Below are positions 33,540-45,244 of a stretch of DNA of 64,000 nucleotides, piece by piece. The DNA lies in assembly GCA_029990175.1 (NCBI GenBank), contig JARKIP010000017.1, positions 15,952,001 through 16,016,000 of the forward strand. Direction: 5' to 3'. A model generated the notes under the pieces. It saw only the letters and a list, made by a program, of their open reading frames with translations, searched no databases and was not told the origin of the DNA. Position numbers and translations under genes: made by a program. The DNA is from Petunia secreta. Its lineage: Eukaryota; Streptophyta; Magnoliopsida; Solanales; Solanaceae. Every line of letters begins with the position of its first letter. Within the stretch, counting starts at the first letter, position 1.

Positions 33540-33659
33540 AGGGATGCAACACGAGGACTTCCCGGAGGGTCACCCATTCCAGTACTACTCTCGCCCAAGC
33601 GCGCTTAACTTCGGAGTACTGATGGGATCCGGTGCGTTAGTGCTGGTATGATCGCATCC
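33540..33659 (-). rRNA. 5S rRNA copy 96
   Basis: A42T (private). One extra C precedes the T5 run. Confidence 0.94.
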
Positions 33660-33890
33660 GTCATTCTTTGCGCTCTAACTTCTCTTATCCGTTCCGTGCC
33701 CCCGCTAATCTTTTAAACCTTTAAACCGTCATAACTTTACGCTCGTTCATCCGTTTCGTGCGATTCTTTTTTTCAATTCGAGTAATTTTTCAAGATCTAC
33801 CTCCACAAGCTGCCGTAGTCCCGCTTACTAAGACGTGCCTTGCACCATTCGCGGATTTACGACCCCGCCCGCCGTTATTTTGGCAAAAAG

Positions 33891-34010
33891 AGGGATGCAA
33901 CACAAGGACTTCCCGGAGGGTCACCCATTCCAGTACTACTCTCGCCCAGGCGCGCTTAACTTCGGAGTTCTGATGGGATCCGGTGCGTTAGTGCTGGTAT
34001 GATCGCATCC
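33891..34010 (-). rRNA. 5S rRNA copy 97
   Basis: T62C, C107T; rightmost C107T copy. Confidence 0.95.
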
Positions 34011-34242
34011 GTCATTCTTTGCGCTCTAACTTCTCTTATTCGTTCCGTGCCCCCGCTAATCTTTTAAACCTTTAAACCGTCATAACTTTACGCTCGTTCA
34101 TCCGTTTCGTGCGATTCTTTTTTTCAATTCGAGTAATTTTTCAAGATCTACCTCCACAAGCTGCCGTAGTCCCGCTTACTAAGACGTGCCTTGCACCATT
34201 CGCGGATTTACGACCCCGCCCGCCGTTATTTTGGCAAAAAAG

Positions 34243-34362
34243 AGGGATGCAACACGAGGACTTCCCGGAGGGTCACCCATTCCAGTACTACTCTCGCCCA
34301 GGCGCGCTTATCTTCGGAGTTCTGATGGGATCCGGTGCGTTAGTGCTGGTATGATCGCATCC
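34243..34362 (-). rRNA. 5S rRNA copy 98
   Basis: T52A, T62C; T at -1 instead of C; T6 terminator. First of the T52A cohort (98, 104, 108, 137, 144, 169, 177). Confidence 0.92.
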
Positions 34363-34593
34363 ATCATTCTTTGCGCTCTAACTTCTCTTATCCGTTCCGT
34401 GCCCCCGCGAATCTTTTAAACCTTTAAACCGTCATAACTTTACGCTCGTTCATCCGTTTCGTGCGATTCATTTTTTCAATTCGAGTAATTTTTCAAGATC
34501 TACCTCCACAAGCTGCCGTAGTCCCGCTTACTAAGACGTGCCTTGCACCATTCGCGGATTTACGACCCCGCCCGCCGTTATTTTGGCAAAAAG

Positions 34594-34713
34594 AGGGATG
34601 CAACACGAGGACTTCCCGGAGGGTCACCCATTCCAGTACTACTCTCGCCCAAGCGCGCTTAACTTCGGAGTTCTGATGGGATCCGGTGCGTTAGTGCTGG
34701 TATGATCGCATCC
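34594..34713 (-). rRNA. 5S rRNA copy 99
   Basis: Gene as copy 42; spacer as copy 94. Confidence 0.96.
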
Positions 34714-34944
34714 GTCATTCTTTGCGCTCTAACTTCTCTTATCCGTTCCGTGCCCCCGCTAATCTTTTAAACCTTTAAACCGTCATAACTTTACGCTCGT
34801 TCATCCGTTTCGTGCGATTCTTTTTTTCAATTCGAGTAATTTTTCAAGATCTACCTCCACAAGCTGCCGTAGTCCCGCTTATTAAGACGTGCCTTGCACC
34901 ATTCGCGGATTTACGACCCCGCCCGCCGTTATTTTGGCAAAAAG

Positions 34945-35064
34945 AGGGATGCAACACGAGGACTTTCCGGAGGGTCACCCATTCCAGTACTACTCTCACC
35001 CAAGCGCGCTTAACTTCGGAGTTCTGATGGGATCCGGTGCGTTAGTGCTGGTATGATCGCATCC
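34945..35064 (-). rRNA. 5S rRNA copy 100
   Basis: C67T, G99A. Confidence 0.94.
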
Positions 35065-35295
35065 GTCATTCTTTGCGCTCTAACTTCTCTTATCCGTTCC
35101 GTGCCCCCGCTAATCTTTTAAACCTTTAAACCGTCATAACTTTACGCTCGTTCATCAGTTTCGTGCGATTCTTTTTTTCAATTCGAGTAATTTTTCAAGA
35201 TCTACCTCCACAAGCTGCCGTAGTCCCGCTTACTAAGACGTGCCTTGCACCATTCGCGGATTTACGACCCCGTCCGCCGTTATTTTGGCAAAAGG

Positions 35296-35415
35296 AGGGA
35301 TGCAACACGAGGACTTCCCGGAGGGTCACCCATTCCAGTACTACTCTCGCCCAGGCGCGCTTAACTTCGGAGTTCTGATGGGATCCGGTGCGTTAGTGCT
35401 GGTATGATCGCATCC
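35296..35415 (-). rRNA. 5S rRNA copy 101
   Basis: T62C. The terminator is shortened to T4 by a T-to-C change. Confidence 0.94.
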
Positions 35416-35646
35416 GTCATTCTTTGCGCTCTAACTTCTCTTATCCGTTCCGTGCCCCCGCTAATCTTTTAAACCTTTAAACCGTCATAACTTTACGCTC
35501 GTTCATCCGTTTCGTGCGATTCTTTTTTTCAATTCGAGTAATTTTTCAAGATCTACCTCCACAAGCTGCCGTAGTCCCACTTACTAAGACGTGCCTTGCA
35601 CCATACGCGGATTTACGACCCCGCCCGCCGTTATTTTGGCAAAAAG

Positions 35647-35766
35647 AGGGATGCAACACGAGGACTTCCCGGAGGGTCACCCATTCCAGTAGTACTCTCG
35701 CCAAGGCGCGCTTAACTTCGGAGTTCTGATGGGATCCGGTGCGTTAGTGCTGGTATGATTGCATCC
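35647..35766 (-). rRNA. 5S rRNA copy 102 (A type)
   Basis: G7A, T62C, G64T, G75C. First A-type unit from the left; spacer has CCATACGCGG. Upstream GC element is GCAC. G7A would change the G7-U112 wobble into an A-U pair. Confidence 0.92.
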
Positions 35767-35999
35767 GTCATTCTTTGTGCTCTCACTTCTCTTATCCGTT
35801 CCGTGCCCCCGCTAATCTTTTAAACCTTTAAACCGTCATAACTTTACGCTCGTTCATCCGTTTCTTGCGATTTTTTTTTTTTCATTTCTAGTAATTTTTC
35901 AAGATCTACCTCCACAAGCTGCCGTAGACCCGCTTACTAAGACGTGCCTTGCACCATTCGCGGATTTACGACCCCGCCCGCCGTTATTTCGGCAAAAAG

Positions 36000-36119
36000 A
36001 GGGATGCAACACGAGGACTTCCCGGAGGGTCACCCATTCCAGTACTACTCTCGCCCAGGCGCGCTTAACTTCGGAGTTCTGATGGGATCCGGTGCGTTAG
36101 TGCTGGTATGATCGCATCC
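36000..36119 (-). rRNA. 5S rRNA copy 103 (B-type spacer)
   Basis: T62C only; lacks the A49T of later B genes although the spacer is B type, with the longest T tract seen (T12) and TTATTTCGG. Confidence 0.94.
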
Positions 36120-36350
36120 GTCATTCTTTGCGCTCTAACTTCTCTTATCCGTTCCGTGCCCCCGCTAATCTTTTAAACCTTTAAACCGTCATAACTTTAC
36201 GCTCGTTCATCCGTTTCGTGCGATTCTTTTTTTCAATTCGAGTAATTTTTAAAGATCTACCTCCACAAGCTGCCGTAGTCCCGCTTACTAGGACGTGCCT
36301 TGCACCATTCGCGGATTTACGACCCCGCCCGCCGTTATTTTGACAAAAAG

Positions 36351-36470
36351 AGGGATGCAACACGAGGACTTCCCGGAGGGTCACCCATTCCAGTACTACT
36401 CTCGCCCAGGCGCGCTTATCTTCGGAGTTCTGATGGGATCCGGTGCGTTAGTGCTGGTATGATCGCATCC
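36351..36470 (-). rRNA. 5S rRNA copy 104
   Basis: T52A, T62C. Confidence 0.94.
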
Positions 36471-36701
36471 GTCATTCTTTGCGCTCTAACTTCTCTTATT
36501 CGTTCCGTGCCCCCGCTAATCTTTTAAACCTTTAAACCGTCATAACTTTATGCTCGTTCATCCGTTTCGTGCGATTCTTTTTTTCAATTCGAGTAATTTT
36601 TCAAGATCTACCTCCACAAGCTGTCGTAGTCCCGCTTACTAGGACATGCCTTGCACCATTCGCGGATTTACGACCCCGCCCGCCGTTATTTTTGCTAAAA
36701 G

Positions 36702-36821
36702 ATGGATGCAACACGAGGACTTCCCAGAGGGTCACCCATTCCAGTACTACTCTCGCCCAGGCGCGCTTAACTTCGGAGTTCTGATGGGATCCGGTGCGTT
36801 AGTGCTGGTATGATCGCATCC
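36702..36821 (-). rRNA. 5S rRNA copy 105
   Basis: T62C, C96T (C box), C119A; terminator reduced to T4 followed by A. Confidence 0.91.
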
Positions 36822-37052
36822 GTCATTCTTTGCGCTCTAACTTCTCTTATCCGTTCCGTGCCCCCGCTAATCTTTTAATCCTTTAAACCGTCATAACTTT
36901 ACGCTCGTTCATCCGTTTCGTGCGATTCTTTTTTTCAATTCCAGTAATTTTTCAAGATCTACCTCCACAAGCTGCCGTAGTCCCGCTTACTAAGACGTGC
37001 CTTGCACCATTCGCGGATTTACGACCCCGCCCGCCGTTATTTTGGCAAAAAG

Positions 37053-37172
37053 AGGGATGCAACACGAGGACTTCCCGGAGGGTCACCCATTCCAGTACTA
37101 CTCACGCCCACGCACGCTTAACTTCGGAGTTCTGATGGGATCCGGTGCGTTAGTGCTGGTATGATCGCATCC
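37053..37172 (-). rRNA. 5S rRNA copy 106
   Basis: C59T, T62G, A69T; T62G is seen only here and in copy 110. Confidence 0.92.
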
Positions 37173-37403
37173 GTCATTCTTTGCGCTCTAACTTCTCTTA
37201 TCCGTTCCGTACCCCCGCTAATCTTTTAAACCTTTAAACCGTCATAACTTTATGCTCGTTCATCCGTTTCGTGCGATTCTTTTTTTCAATTCTGGTAATT
37301 TTTCAAGATCTACCTCCACAAGCTGCCGTAGTCCCGCTTACTAAGACGTGCCTTGCACCATTCGCGGATTTACGACCCCGCCCGACGTTATTTTGGCAAA
37401 AAG

Positions 37404-37523
37404 AGGGATGCAACACGAGGACTTCCCGGAGGGTCACCCATTCCAGTACTACTCTCGCCCAAGCGCGCTTAACTTCGGAGTTCTGATGGGATCCGGTGCG
37501 TTAGTGCTGGTATGATCGCATCC
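37404..37523 (-). rRNA. 5S rRNA copy 107
   Basis: Gene as copy 42; spacer has CCCGACGTT, otherwise a mark of the six-unit block. Confidence 0.96.
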
Positions 37524-37754
37524 GTCATTCTTTGCGCTCTAACTTCTCTTATCCGTTCCGTGCCCCCGCTAATCTTTTAAACCTTTAAACCGTCATAACT
37601 TTACGCTCGTTCATCCGTTTCGTGCGATTCTTTTTTTCAATTCGAGTAATTTTTCAAGATCTACCTCCACAAGCTGCCGTAGTCCCGCTTACTAGGACGT
37701 GCCTTGCACCATTCGCGGATTTACGACCCCGCCCGCCGTTATTTTGGCAAAAAG

Positions 37755-37874
37755 AGGGATGCAACACGAGGACTTCCCGGAGGGTCACCCATTCCAGTAC
37801 TACTCTCGCCCAGGCGCGCTTATCTTCGGAGTTCTGATGGGATCCGGTGCGTTAGTGCTGGTATGATCGCATCC
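37755..37874 (-). rRNA. 5S rRNA copy 108
   Basis: T52A, T62C, partner of copy 104. Confidence 0.94.
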
Positions 37875-38104
37875 GTCATTCTTTGCGCTCTAACTTCTCT
37901 TATTCGTTCCGTGCCCCCGCTAATCTTTTAAACCTTTAAACCGTCATAACTTTATGCTCGTTCATCCGTTTCGTGCGATCTTTTTTTCAATTCGAGTAAT
38001 TTTTCAAGATCTACCTCCACAAGCTGCCGTAGTCCCGCTTACTAGGACGTGCCTTGCACCATTCGCGGATTTACGACCCCGCCCGCCGTTATTTTGGCTA
38101 AAAG

Positions 38105-38224
38105 AGGGATGCAACACGAGGACTTCCCGGAGGGTCACCCATTCCAGTACTACTCTCGCCCAGGCGCGCTTAACTTCGGAGTTCTGATGGGATCCGGTGC
38201 GTTAGTGCTGGTATGATCGCATCT
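38105..38224 (-). rRNA. 5S rRNA copy 109
   Basis: G1A at the first base, T62C; T4 terminator. The spacer T tract region lacks one base. Confidence 0.91.
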
Positions 38225-38455
38225 GTCATTCTTTGCGCTCTAACTTCTCTTATCCATTCCGTGCCCCCGCTAATCTTTTAATCCTTTAAACCGTCATAAC
38301 TTTACGCTCGTTCATCCGTTTCGTGCGATTCTTTTTTTCAATTCCAGTAATTTTTCAAGATCTACCTCCACAAGCTGCCGTAGTCCCGCTTACTAAGACG
38401 TGCCTTGCACCATTCGCGGATTTACGACCCCGCCCGCCGTTATTTCGGCAAAAAG

Positions 38456-38575
38456 AGGGATGCAACACGAGGACTTCCCGGAGGGTCACCCATTCCAGTA
38501 CTACTCGCGCCCACGCACGCTTAACTTCGGAGTTCTGATGGGATCCGGTGCGTTAGTGCTAGTATGATCGCATCC
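38456..38575 (-). rRNA. 5S rRNA copy 110
   Basis: C15T, C59T, T62G, A69C, partner of copy 106. Confidence 0.92.
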
Positions 38576-38806
38576 GTCATTCTTTGCGCTCTAACTTCTC
38601 TTATCCGTTCCGTGCCCCCGCTAATCTTTTAAACCTTTAAACCGTCATAACTTTACGCTCGTTCATCCGTTTCGTGCGATTCTTTTTTTCAATTCGAGTA
38701 ATTTTTCAAGATCTACCTCCACAAGCTGCCGTAGTCCCGCTTACTAAGACGTGCCTTGCACCATTCGCAGATTTACGACCCCGCCCGCCGTTATTTTGGC
38801 AAAAAG

Positions 38807-38926
38807 AGGGATGCAACACGAGGACTTCCCGGAGGGTCACCCATTCCAGTACTACTCTCGCCCAAGCGCGCTTAACTTCGGAGTTCTGATGGGATCCGGT
38901 GCGTTAGTGCTGGTATGATCGCATCC
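38807..38926 (-). rRNA. 5S rRNA copy 111
   Basis: Gene as copy 42; spacer mark CGCAGATTT as in copies 118 and 125. Confidence 0.96.
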
Positions 38927-39157
38927 GTCATTCTTTGCGCTCTAACTTCTCTTATCCGTTCCGTGCCCCCGCTAATCTTTTAAACCTTTAAACCGTCATA
39001 ACTTTACACTCGTTCATCCGTTTCGTGCGATTCTTTTTTTCAATTCGAGTAATTTTTCAAGATCTACCTCCACAAGCTGCCGTAGTCCCGCTTACTAAGA
39101 CGTGCCTTGCACCATTCGCGGATTTACGACCCCGCCCGCCGTTATTTTGGCAAAAAG

Positions 39158-39277
39158 AGGGATGCAACACGAGGACTTTCCGGAGGGTCACCCATTCCAG
39201 TACTACTCTCGCCATAGCGCGCTTAACTTCGGAGTTCTGATGGGATCCGGTGTGTTAGTGCTGGTATGATCGCATCC
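39158..39277 (-). rRNA. 5S rRNA copy 112
   Basis: G25A, T63A, G64T, G99A: two changes at the end of the A box make this a candidate weak copy. Confidence 0.9.
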
Positions 39278-39508
39278 GTCATTATTTGCGCTCTAACTTC
39301 TCTTATCCGTTCCGTGCCCCCGCTAATCTTTTAAACCTTTAAACCGTCATAACTTTACGCTCGTTCATCAGTTTCGTGCGATTCTTTTTTTCAATTCGAG
39401 TAATTTTTCAAAATCTACCTCCACAAGCTGCCGTAGTCCCGCTTACTAAGACGTGCCTTGCACCATTCGCGGATTTACGACCCCGCCCGCCGTTATTTTG
39501 GCAAAAAG

Positions 39509-39628
39509 AGGGATGCAACACGAGGACTTCCCGGAGGGTCACCCATTCCAGTACTACTCTCGACCAAGCGCGCTTAACTTCGGAGTTCTGATGGGATCCG
39601 GTGCGTTAGTGCTGGTATGATCGCATCC
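39509..39628 (-). rRNA. 5S rRNA copy 113
   Basis: G66T (private). Confidence 0.94.
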
Positions 39629-39859
39629 GTCATTCTTTGCGCTCTAACTTCTCTTATCCGTTCCGTGCCCCCGCTAATCTTTTAAACCTTTAAACCGTCA
39701 TAACTTTACGCTCGTTCATCCGTTTCGTGCGATTCTTTTTTTCAATTCGAGTAATTTTTCAAGATCTACCTCCACAAGCTGCCGTAGTCCCGCTTACTAA
39801 GACGTGCCTTGCACCATTCGCGGATTTACGACCCCGCCCGCCGTTATTTTGGCAAAAAG

Positions 39860-39979
39860 AGGGATGCAACACGAGGACTTCCCGGAGGGTCACCCATTCC
39901 AGTACTACTCTCGCCCAGGCGCGCTTAACTTCGGAGTTCTGATGGGATCCGGTGCGTTAGTGCTGGTATGATCGCATCC
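39860..39979 (-). rRNA. 5S rRNA copy 114
   Basis: T62C. Confidence 0.95.
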
Positions 39980-40210
39980 GTCATTCTTTGCGCTCTAACT
40001 TCTCTTATCCGTTCCGTGCCCCCGCTAATCTTTTAAACCTTTAAACCGTCATAACTTTACGCTCGTTCATCCGTTTCGTGCGATTCTTTTTTTCAATTCG
40101 AGTAATTTTTCAAGATCTACCTCCACAAGCTGCCGTAGTCCCGCTTACTAAGACGTGCCTTGCACCATTCGCGGATTTACGACCCCGCCCGCCGTTATTT
40201 TGGCAAAAAG

Positions 40211-40330
40211 AGGGATGCAACACGAGGACTTCACGGAGGGTCACCCATTCCAGTACTACTCTCGCCCAGGCGCGCTTAACTTCGGAGTTCTGATGGGATC
40301 CGGTGCGTTAGTGCTGGTATGATCGCATCC
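40211..40330 (-). rRNA. 5S rRNA copy 115
   Basis: T62C, G98T. Confidence 0.94.
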
Positions 40331-40561
40331 GTCATTCTTTGCGCTCTAACTTCTCTTATCCGTTCCGTGCCCCCGCTAATCTTTTAAACCTTTAAACCGT
40401 CATAACTTTACGCTCGTTCATCCGTTTCGTGCGATTCTTTTTTTCAATTCGAGTAATTTTTCAAGATCTACCTCCACAAGCTGCCGTAGTCCCGCTTACT
40501 AAGACGTGCCTTGCACCATTCGCGGATTTACGACCCCGCCCGCCGTTATTTTGGCAAAAAG

Positions 40562-40681
40562 AGGGATGCAACACGAGGACTTTCCGGAGGGTCACCCATT
40601 CCAGTACTACTCTCGCCCAAGCGCGCTTGACTTCGGAGTTCTGATGGGATCCGGTGCGTTAGTGCTGGTATGATCGCATCC
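40562..40681 (-). rRNA. 5S rRNA copy 116
   Basis: T53C, G99A. Opens the first 2457-bp block. Confidence 0.94.
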
Positions 40682-40912
40682 GTCATTCTTTGCGCTCTAA
40701 CTTCTCTTATCCGTTCCGTGCCCCCGCTAATCTTTTAAACCTTTAAACCGTCATAACTTTACGCTCGTTCATCAGCTTCGTGCGATTCTTTTTTTCAATT
40801 CGAGTGATTTTTCAAGATCTACTTCCACAAGCTGCCGTAGTCCCGCTTACTAAGACGTGCCTTGCACCATTCGCGGATTTACGACCCCGCCCGCCGTTAT
40901 TTAGGCAAAAAG

Positions 40913-41032
40913 AGGGATGCAACACGAGGACTTCCCGGAGGGTCACCCATTCAAGTACTACTCTCGCCCAGGCGCGCTTAACTTCGGAGTTCTGATGGGA
41001 TCCGGTGCGTTAGTGCTGGTATGATCGCATCC
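40913..41032 (-). rRNA. 5S rRNA copy 117
   Basis: T62C, G80T; 80 is at the start of the C box. Confidence 0.93.
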
Positions 41033-41263
41033 GTCATTCTTTGCGCTCTAACTTCTCTTATCCGTTCCTTGCCCCCGCTAATCTTTTAAACCTTTAAACC
41101 GTCATAACTTTACGCTCGTTCATCCGTTTCGTGCGATTCTTTTTTTCAATTCGAGTAATTTTTCAAGATCTACCTCCACAAGCTGCCGTAGTCCCGCTTA
41201 CTAAGACGTGCCTTGCACCATTCGCAGATTTACGACCCCGCCCGCCGTTATTTTGGCAAAAAG

Positions 41264-41383
41264 AGGGATGCAACACGAGGACTTCCCGGAGGGTCACCCA
41301 TTCCAGTACTACTCTCGCCCAAGCGCGCTTAACTTCGGAGTTCTGATGGGATCCGGTGCGTTAGTGCTGGTATGATCGCATCC
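41264..41383 (-). rRNA. 5S rRNA copy 118
   Basis: Gene as copy 42. Confidence 0.96.
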
Positions 41384-41614
41384 GTCATTCTTTGCGCTCT
41401 AACTTCTCTTATCCGTTCCGTGCCCCCGCTAATCTTTTAAACCTTTAAACCGTCATAACTTTACACTCGTTCATCCGTTTCGTGCGATTCTTTTTTTCAA
41501 TTCGTGTAATTTTTCAAGATCTACCTCCACAAGCTGCCGTAGTCCCGCTTACTAAGACGTGCCTTGCACCATTCGCGGATTTACGACCCCGCCCGCCGTT
41601 ATTTTGGCAAAAAG

Positions 41615-41734
41615 AGGGATGCAACACGAGGACTTTCCGGAGGGTCACCCATTCCAGTACTACTCTCGCCCAAGCGCGCTTAACTTCGGAGTTCTGATGG
41701 GATCCGGTGCGTTAGTGCTGGTATGATCGCATCC
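41615..41734 (-). rRNA. 5S rRNA copy 119
   Basis: G99A. Confidence 0.95.
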
Positions 41735-41965
41735 GTCATTCTTTGCGCTCTAACTTCTCTTATCCGTTCCGTGCCCCCGCTAATCTTTTAAACCTTTAAA
41801 CCGTCATAACTTTACGCTCGTTCATCAGTTTCGTGCGATTCTTTTTTTCAATTCGAGTAATTTTTCAAGATCTACCTCCACAAGCTGCCGGAGTCCCGCT
41901 TACTAAGACGTGCCTTGCACCATTCGCGGATTTACGACCCCGCCCGCCGTTATTTTGGCAAAAAG

Positions 41966-42085
41966 AGGGATGCAACACGAGGACTTCCCGGAGGGTCACC
42001 CATTCCAGTACTACTCTCACCCAAGCGCGCTTAACTTCGGAGTTCTGATGGGATCCGGTGCGTTAGTGCTGGTATGATCGCATCC
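41966..42085 (-). rRNA. 5S rRNA copy 120
   Basis: C67T. Confidence 0.94.
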
Positions 42086-42317
42086 GTCATTCTTTGCGCT
42101 CTAACTTCTCTTATCCGTTCCGTGCCCCCGCTAATCTTTTAAACCTTTAAACCGTCATAACTTTACGCTCTTTCATCCGTTTCGTGCGATTCTTTTTTTT
42201 CAATTCGAGTAATTTTTCAAGATCTACCTCCACAAGCTGCCGTAGTCCCGCTTACTAAGACGTGCCTTGCACCATACGCGGATTTACGACCCCGCCCGCC
42301 GTTATTTTTGCAAAAAG

Positions 42318-42437
42318 AGGGATGCAACACGAGGACTTCCCGGAGGGTCACCCATTCCAGTACTACTCTCGCCAAGGCGCGCTTAACTTCGGAGTTCTGA
42401 TGGGATCCGGTGCGTTAGTGCTGGTATGATTGCATCC
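42318..42437 (-). rRNA. 5S rRNA copy 121 (A type)
   Basis: G7A, T62C, G64T. Confidence 0.93.
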
Positions 42438-42667
42438 GTCATTCTTTGCGCTCTAACTTCTCTTATCCGTTCCGTGCCCCCGCTAATCTTTTAAACCTTT
42501 AAACCGTCATAACTTTACGCTCGTTCATCCGTTTCGTGCGATTTTTTTTTCAATTCTAGTAATTTTTCAAGATCTACCTCCACAAGCTGCCGTAGTCCCG
42601 CTTACTAAGACGTGCCTTGCACCATTCGCGGATTTACGACCCCGCCCGCCGTTATTTCGGCAAAAAG

Positions 42668-42787
42668 AGGGATGCAACACGAGGACTTCCCGGAGGGTCA
42701 CCCATTCCAGTACTACTCTCGCCCAGGCGCGCTTAACTACGGAGTTCTGATGGGATCCGGTGCGTTAGTGCTGGTATGATCGCATCC
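42668..42787 (-). rRNA. 5S rRNA copy 122 (B type)
   Basis: A49T, T62C. B spacer with T9 tract, one base short. Confidence 0.94.
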
Positions 42788-43018
42788 GTCATTCTTTGCG
42801 CTCTAACTTCTCTTATCCGTTCCGTGCCCCCGCTAATCTTTTAAACCTTTAAACCGTCATAACTTTACGCTCGTTCATCCGTTTCGTGCGATTCTTTTTT
42901 TCAATTCGAGTAATTTTTCAAGATCTACCTCCACAAGCTGCCGTAGTCCCGCTTACTAAGACGTGCCTTGCACCATTCGCGGATTTACGACCCCGCCCGC
43001 CGTTATTTTGGCAAAAAG

Positions 43019-43138
43019 AGGGATGCAACACGAGGACTTTCCGGAGGGTCACCCATTCCAGTACTACTCTCGCCCAAGCGCGCTTGACTTCGGAGTTCTG
43101 ATGGGATCCGGTGCGTTAGTGCTGGTATGATCGCATCC
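43019..43138 (-). rRNA. 5S rRNA copy 123
   Basis: T53C, G99A; opens the second 2457-bp block. Confidence 0.94.
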
Positions 43139-43369
43139 GTCATTCTTTGCGCTCTAACTTCTCTTATCCGTTCCGTGCCCCCGCTAATCTTTTAAACCTT
43201 TAAACCGTCATAACTTTACGCTCGTTCATCAGCTTCGTGCGATTCTTTTTTTCAATTCGAGTGATTTTTCAAGATCTACTTCCACAAGCTGCCGTAGTCC
43301 CGCTTACTAAGACGTGCCTTGCACCATTCGCGGATTTACGACCCCGCCCGCCGTTATTTAGGCAAAAAG

Positions 43370-43489
43370 AGGGATGCAACACGAGGACTTCCCGGAGGGT
43401 CACCCATTCAAGTACTACTCTCGCCCAGGCGCGCTTAACTTCGGAGTTCTGATGGGATCCGGTGCGTTAGTGCTGGTATGATCGCATCC
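43370..43489 (-). rRNA. 5S rRNA copy 124
   Basis: T62C, G80T, partner of copy 117. Confidence 0.93.
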
Positions 43490-43720
43490 GTCATTCTTTG
43501 CGCTCTAACTTCTCTTATCCGTTCCTTGCCCCCGCTAATCTTTTAAACCTTTAAACCGTCATAACTTTACGCTCGTTCATCCGTTTCGTGCGATTCTTTT
43601 TTTCAATTCGAGTAATTTTTCAAGATCTACCTCCACAAGCTGCCGTAGTCCCGCTTACTAAGACGTGCCTTGCACCATTCGCAGATTTACGACCCCGCCC
43701 GCCGTTATTTTGGCAAAAAG

Positions 43721-43840
43721 AGGGATGCAACACGAGGACTTCCCGGAGGGTCACCCATTCCAGTACTACTCTCGCCCAAGCGCGCTTAACTTCGGAGTTC
43801 TGATGGGATCCGGTGCGTTAGTGCTGGTATGATCGCATCC
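43721..43840 (-). rRNA. 5S rRNA copy 125
   Basis: Gene as copy 42, partner of copy 118. Confidence 0.96.
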
Positions 43841-44071
43841 GTCATTCTTTGCGCTCTAACTTCTCTTATCCGTTCCGTGCCCCCGCTAATCTTTTAAACC
43901 TTTAAACCGTCATAACTTTACACTCGTTCATCCGTTTCGTGCGATTCTTTTTTTCAATTCGTGTAATTTTTCAAGATCTACCTCCACAAGCTGCCGTAGT
44001 CCCGCTTACTAAGACGTGCCTTGCACCATTCGCGGATTTACGACCCCGCCCGCCGTTATTTTGGCAAAAAG

Positions 44072-44191
44072 AGGGATGCAACACGAGGACTTTCCGGAGG
44101 GTCACCCATTCCAGTACTACTCTCGCCCAAGCGCGCTTAACTTCGGAGTTCTGATGGGATCCGGTGCGTTAGTGCTGGTATGATCGCATCC
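44072..44191 (-). rRNA. 5S rRNA copy 126
   Basis: G99A, partner of copy 119. Confidence 0.95.
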
Positions 44192-44422
44192 GTCATTCTT
44201 TGCGCTCTAACTTCTCTTATCCGTTCCGTGCCCCCGCTAATCTTTTAAACCTTTAAACCGTCATAACTTTACGCTCGTTCATCAGTTTCGTGCGATTCTT
44301 TTTTTCAATTCGAGTAATTTTTCAAGATCTACCTCCACAAGCTGCCGGAGTCCCGCTTACTAAGACGTGCCTTGCACCATTCGCGGATTTACGACCCCGC
44401 CCGCCGTTATTTTGGCAAAAAG

Positions 44423-44542
44423 AGGGATGCAACACGAGGACTTCCCGGAGGGTCACCCATTCCAGTACTACTCTCACCCAAGCGCGCTTAACTTCGGAGT
44501 TCTGATGGGATCCGGTGCGTTAGTGCTGGTATGATCGCATCC
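44423..44542 (-). rRNA. 5S rRNA copy 127
   Basis: C67T, partner of copy 120. Confidence 0.94.
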
Positions 44543-44774
44543 GTCATTCTTTGCGCTCTAACTTCTCTTATCCGTTCCGTGCCCCCGCTAATCTTTTAAA
44601 CCTTTAAACCGTCATAACTTTACGCTCTTTCATCCGTTTCGTGCGATTCTTTTTTTTCAATTCGAGTAATTTTTCAAGATCTACCTCCACAAGCTGCCGT
44701 AGTCCCGCTTACTAAGACGTGCCTTGCACCATACGCGGATTTACGACCCCGCCCGCCGTTATTTTTGCAAAAAG

Positions 44775-44894
44775 AGGGATGCAACACGAGGACTTCCCGG
44801 AGGGTCACCCATTCCAGTACTACTCTCGCCAAGGCGCGCTTAACTTCGGAGTTCTGATGGGATCCGGTGCGTTAGTGCTGGTATGATTGCATCC
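44775..44894 (-). rRNA. 5S rRNA copy 128 (A type)
   Basis: G7A, T62C, G64T, partner of copy 121. Confidence 0.93.
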
Positions 44895-45124
44895 GTCATT
44901 CTTTGCGCTCTAACTTCTCTTATCCGTTCCGTGCCCCCGCTAATCTTTTAAACCTTTAAACCGTCATAACTTTACGCTCGTTCATCCGTTTCGTGCGATT
45001 TTTTTTTCAATTCTAGTAATTTTTCAAGATCTACCTCCACAAGCTGCCGTAGTCCCGCTTACTAAGACGTGCCTTGCACCATTCGCGGATTTACGACCCC
45101 GCCCGCCGTTATTTCGGCAAAAAG

Positions 45125-45244
45125 AGGGATGCAACACGAGGACTTCCCGGAGGGTCACCCATTCCAGTACTACTCTCGCCCAGGCGCGCTTAACTACGGA
45201 GTTCTGATGGGATCCGGTGCGTTAGTGCTGGTATGATCGCATCC
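45125..45244 (-). rRNA. 5S rRNA copy 129 (B type)
   Basis: A49T, T62C, partner of copy 122. Confidence 0.94.

Larger units (their letters stand above)
32318..35479 (-). repeat. five-unit-period repeat (93-96 and 98-101)
   Basis: Copies 93/98, 94/99, 95/100 and 96/101 match at 1757 bp: an extra T in the terminator with CCGCGAATC in the spacer; ATTCATTTTTTC; TTATTAAG with G99A; and TTCATCAGTTTC. Copy 97 separates the two sets and belongs to another cohort. Confidence 0.8.
36184..38990 (-). repeat. four-unit-period repeat (104-106 and 108-110)
   Basis: Copies 104/108 share ACTAGGACG and T52A+T62C, 105/109 share a CTAAAAG terminator region and TTTTAATCC, and 106/110 share AATTCCAG and the unusual T62G with a change at 69. 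The fourth members (107, 111) do not match each other. Confidence 0.75.

Noticed and set aside
36181..36384. 67-codon minus-strand open frame (also at 50196-50399)
   Set aside because: It lies across the 3' part of a 5S gene and the spacer, appears only where single substitutions remove stops, and has no coding features.
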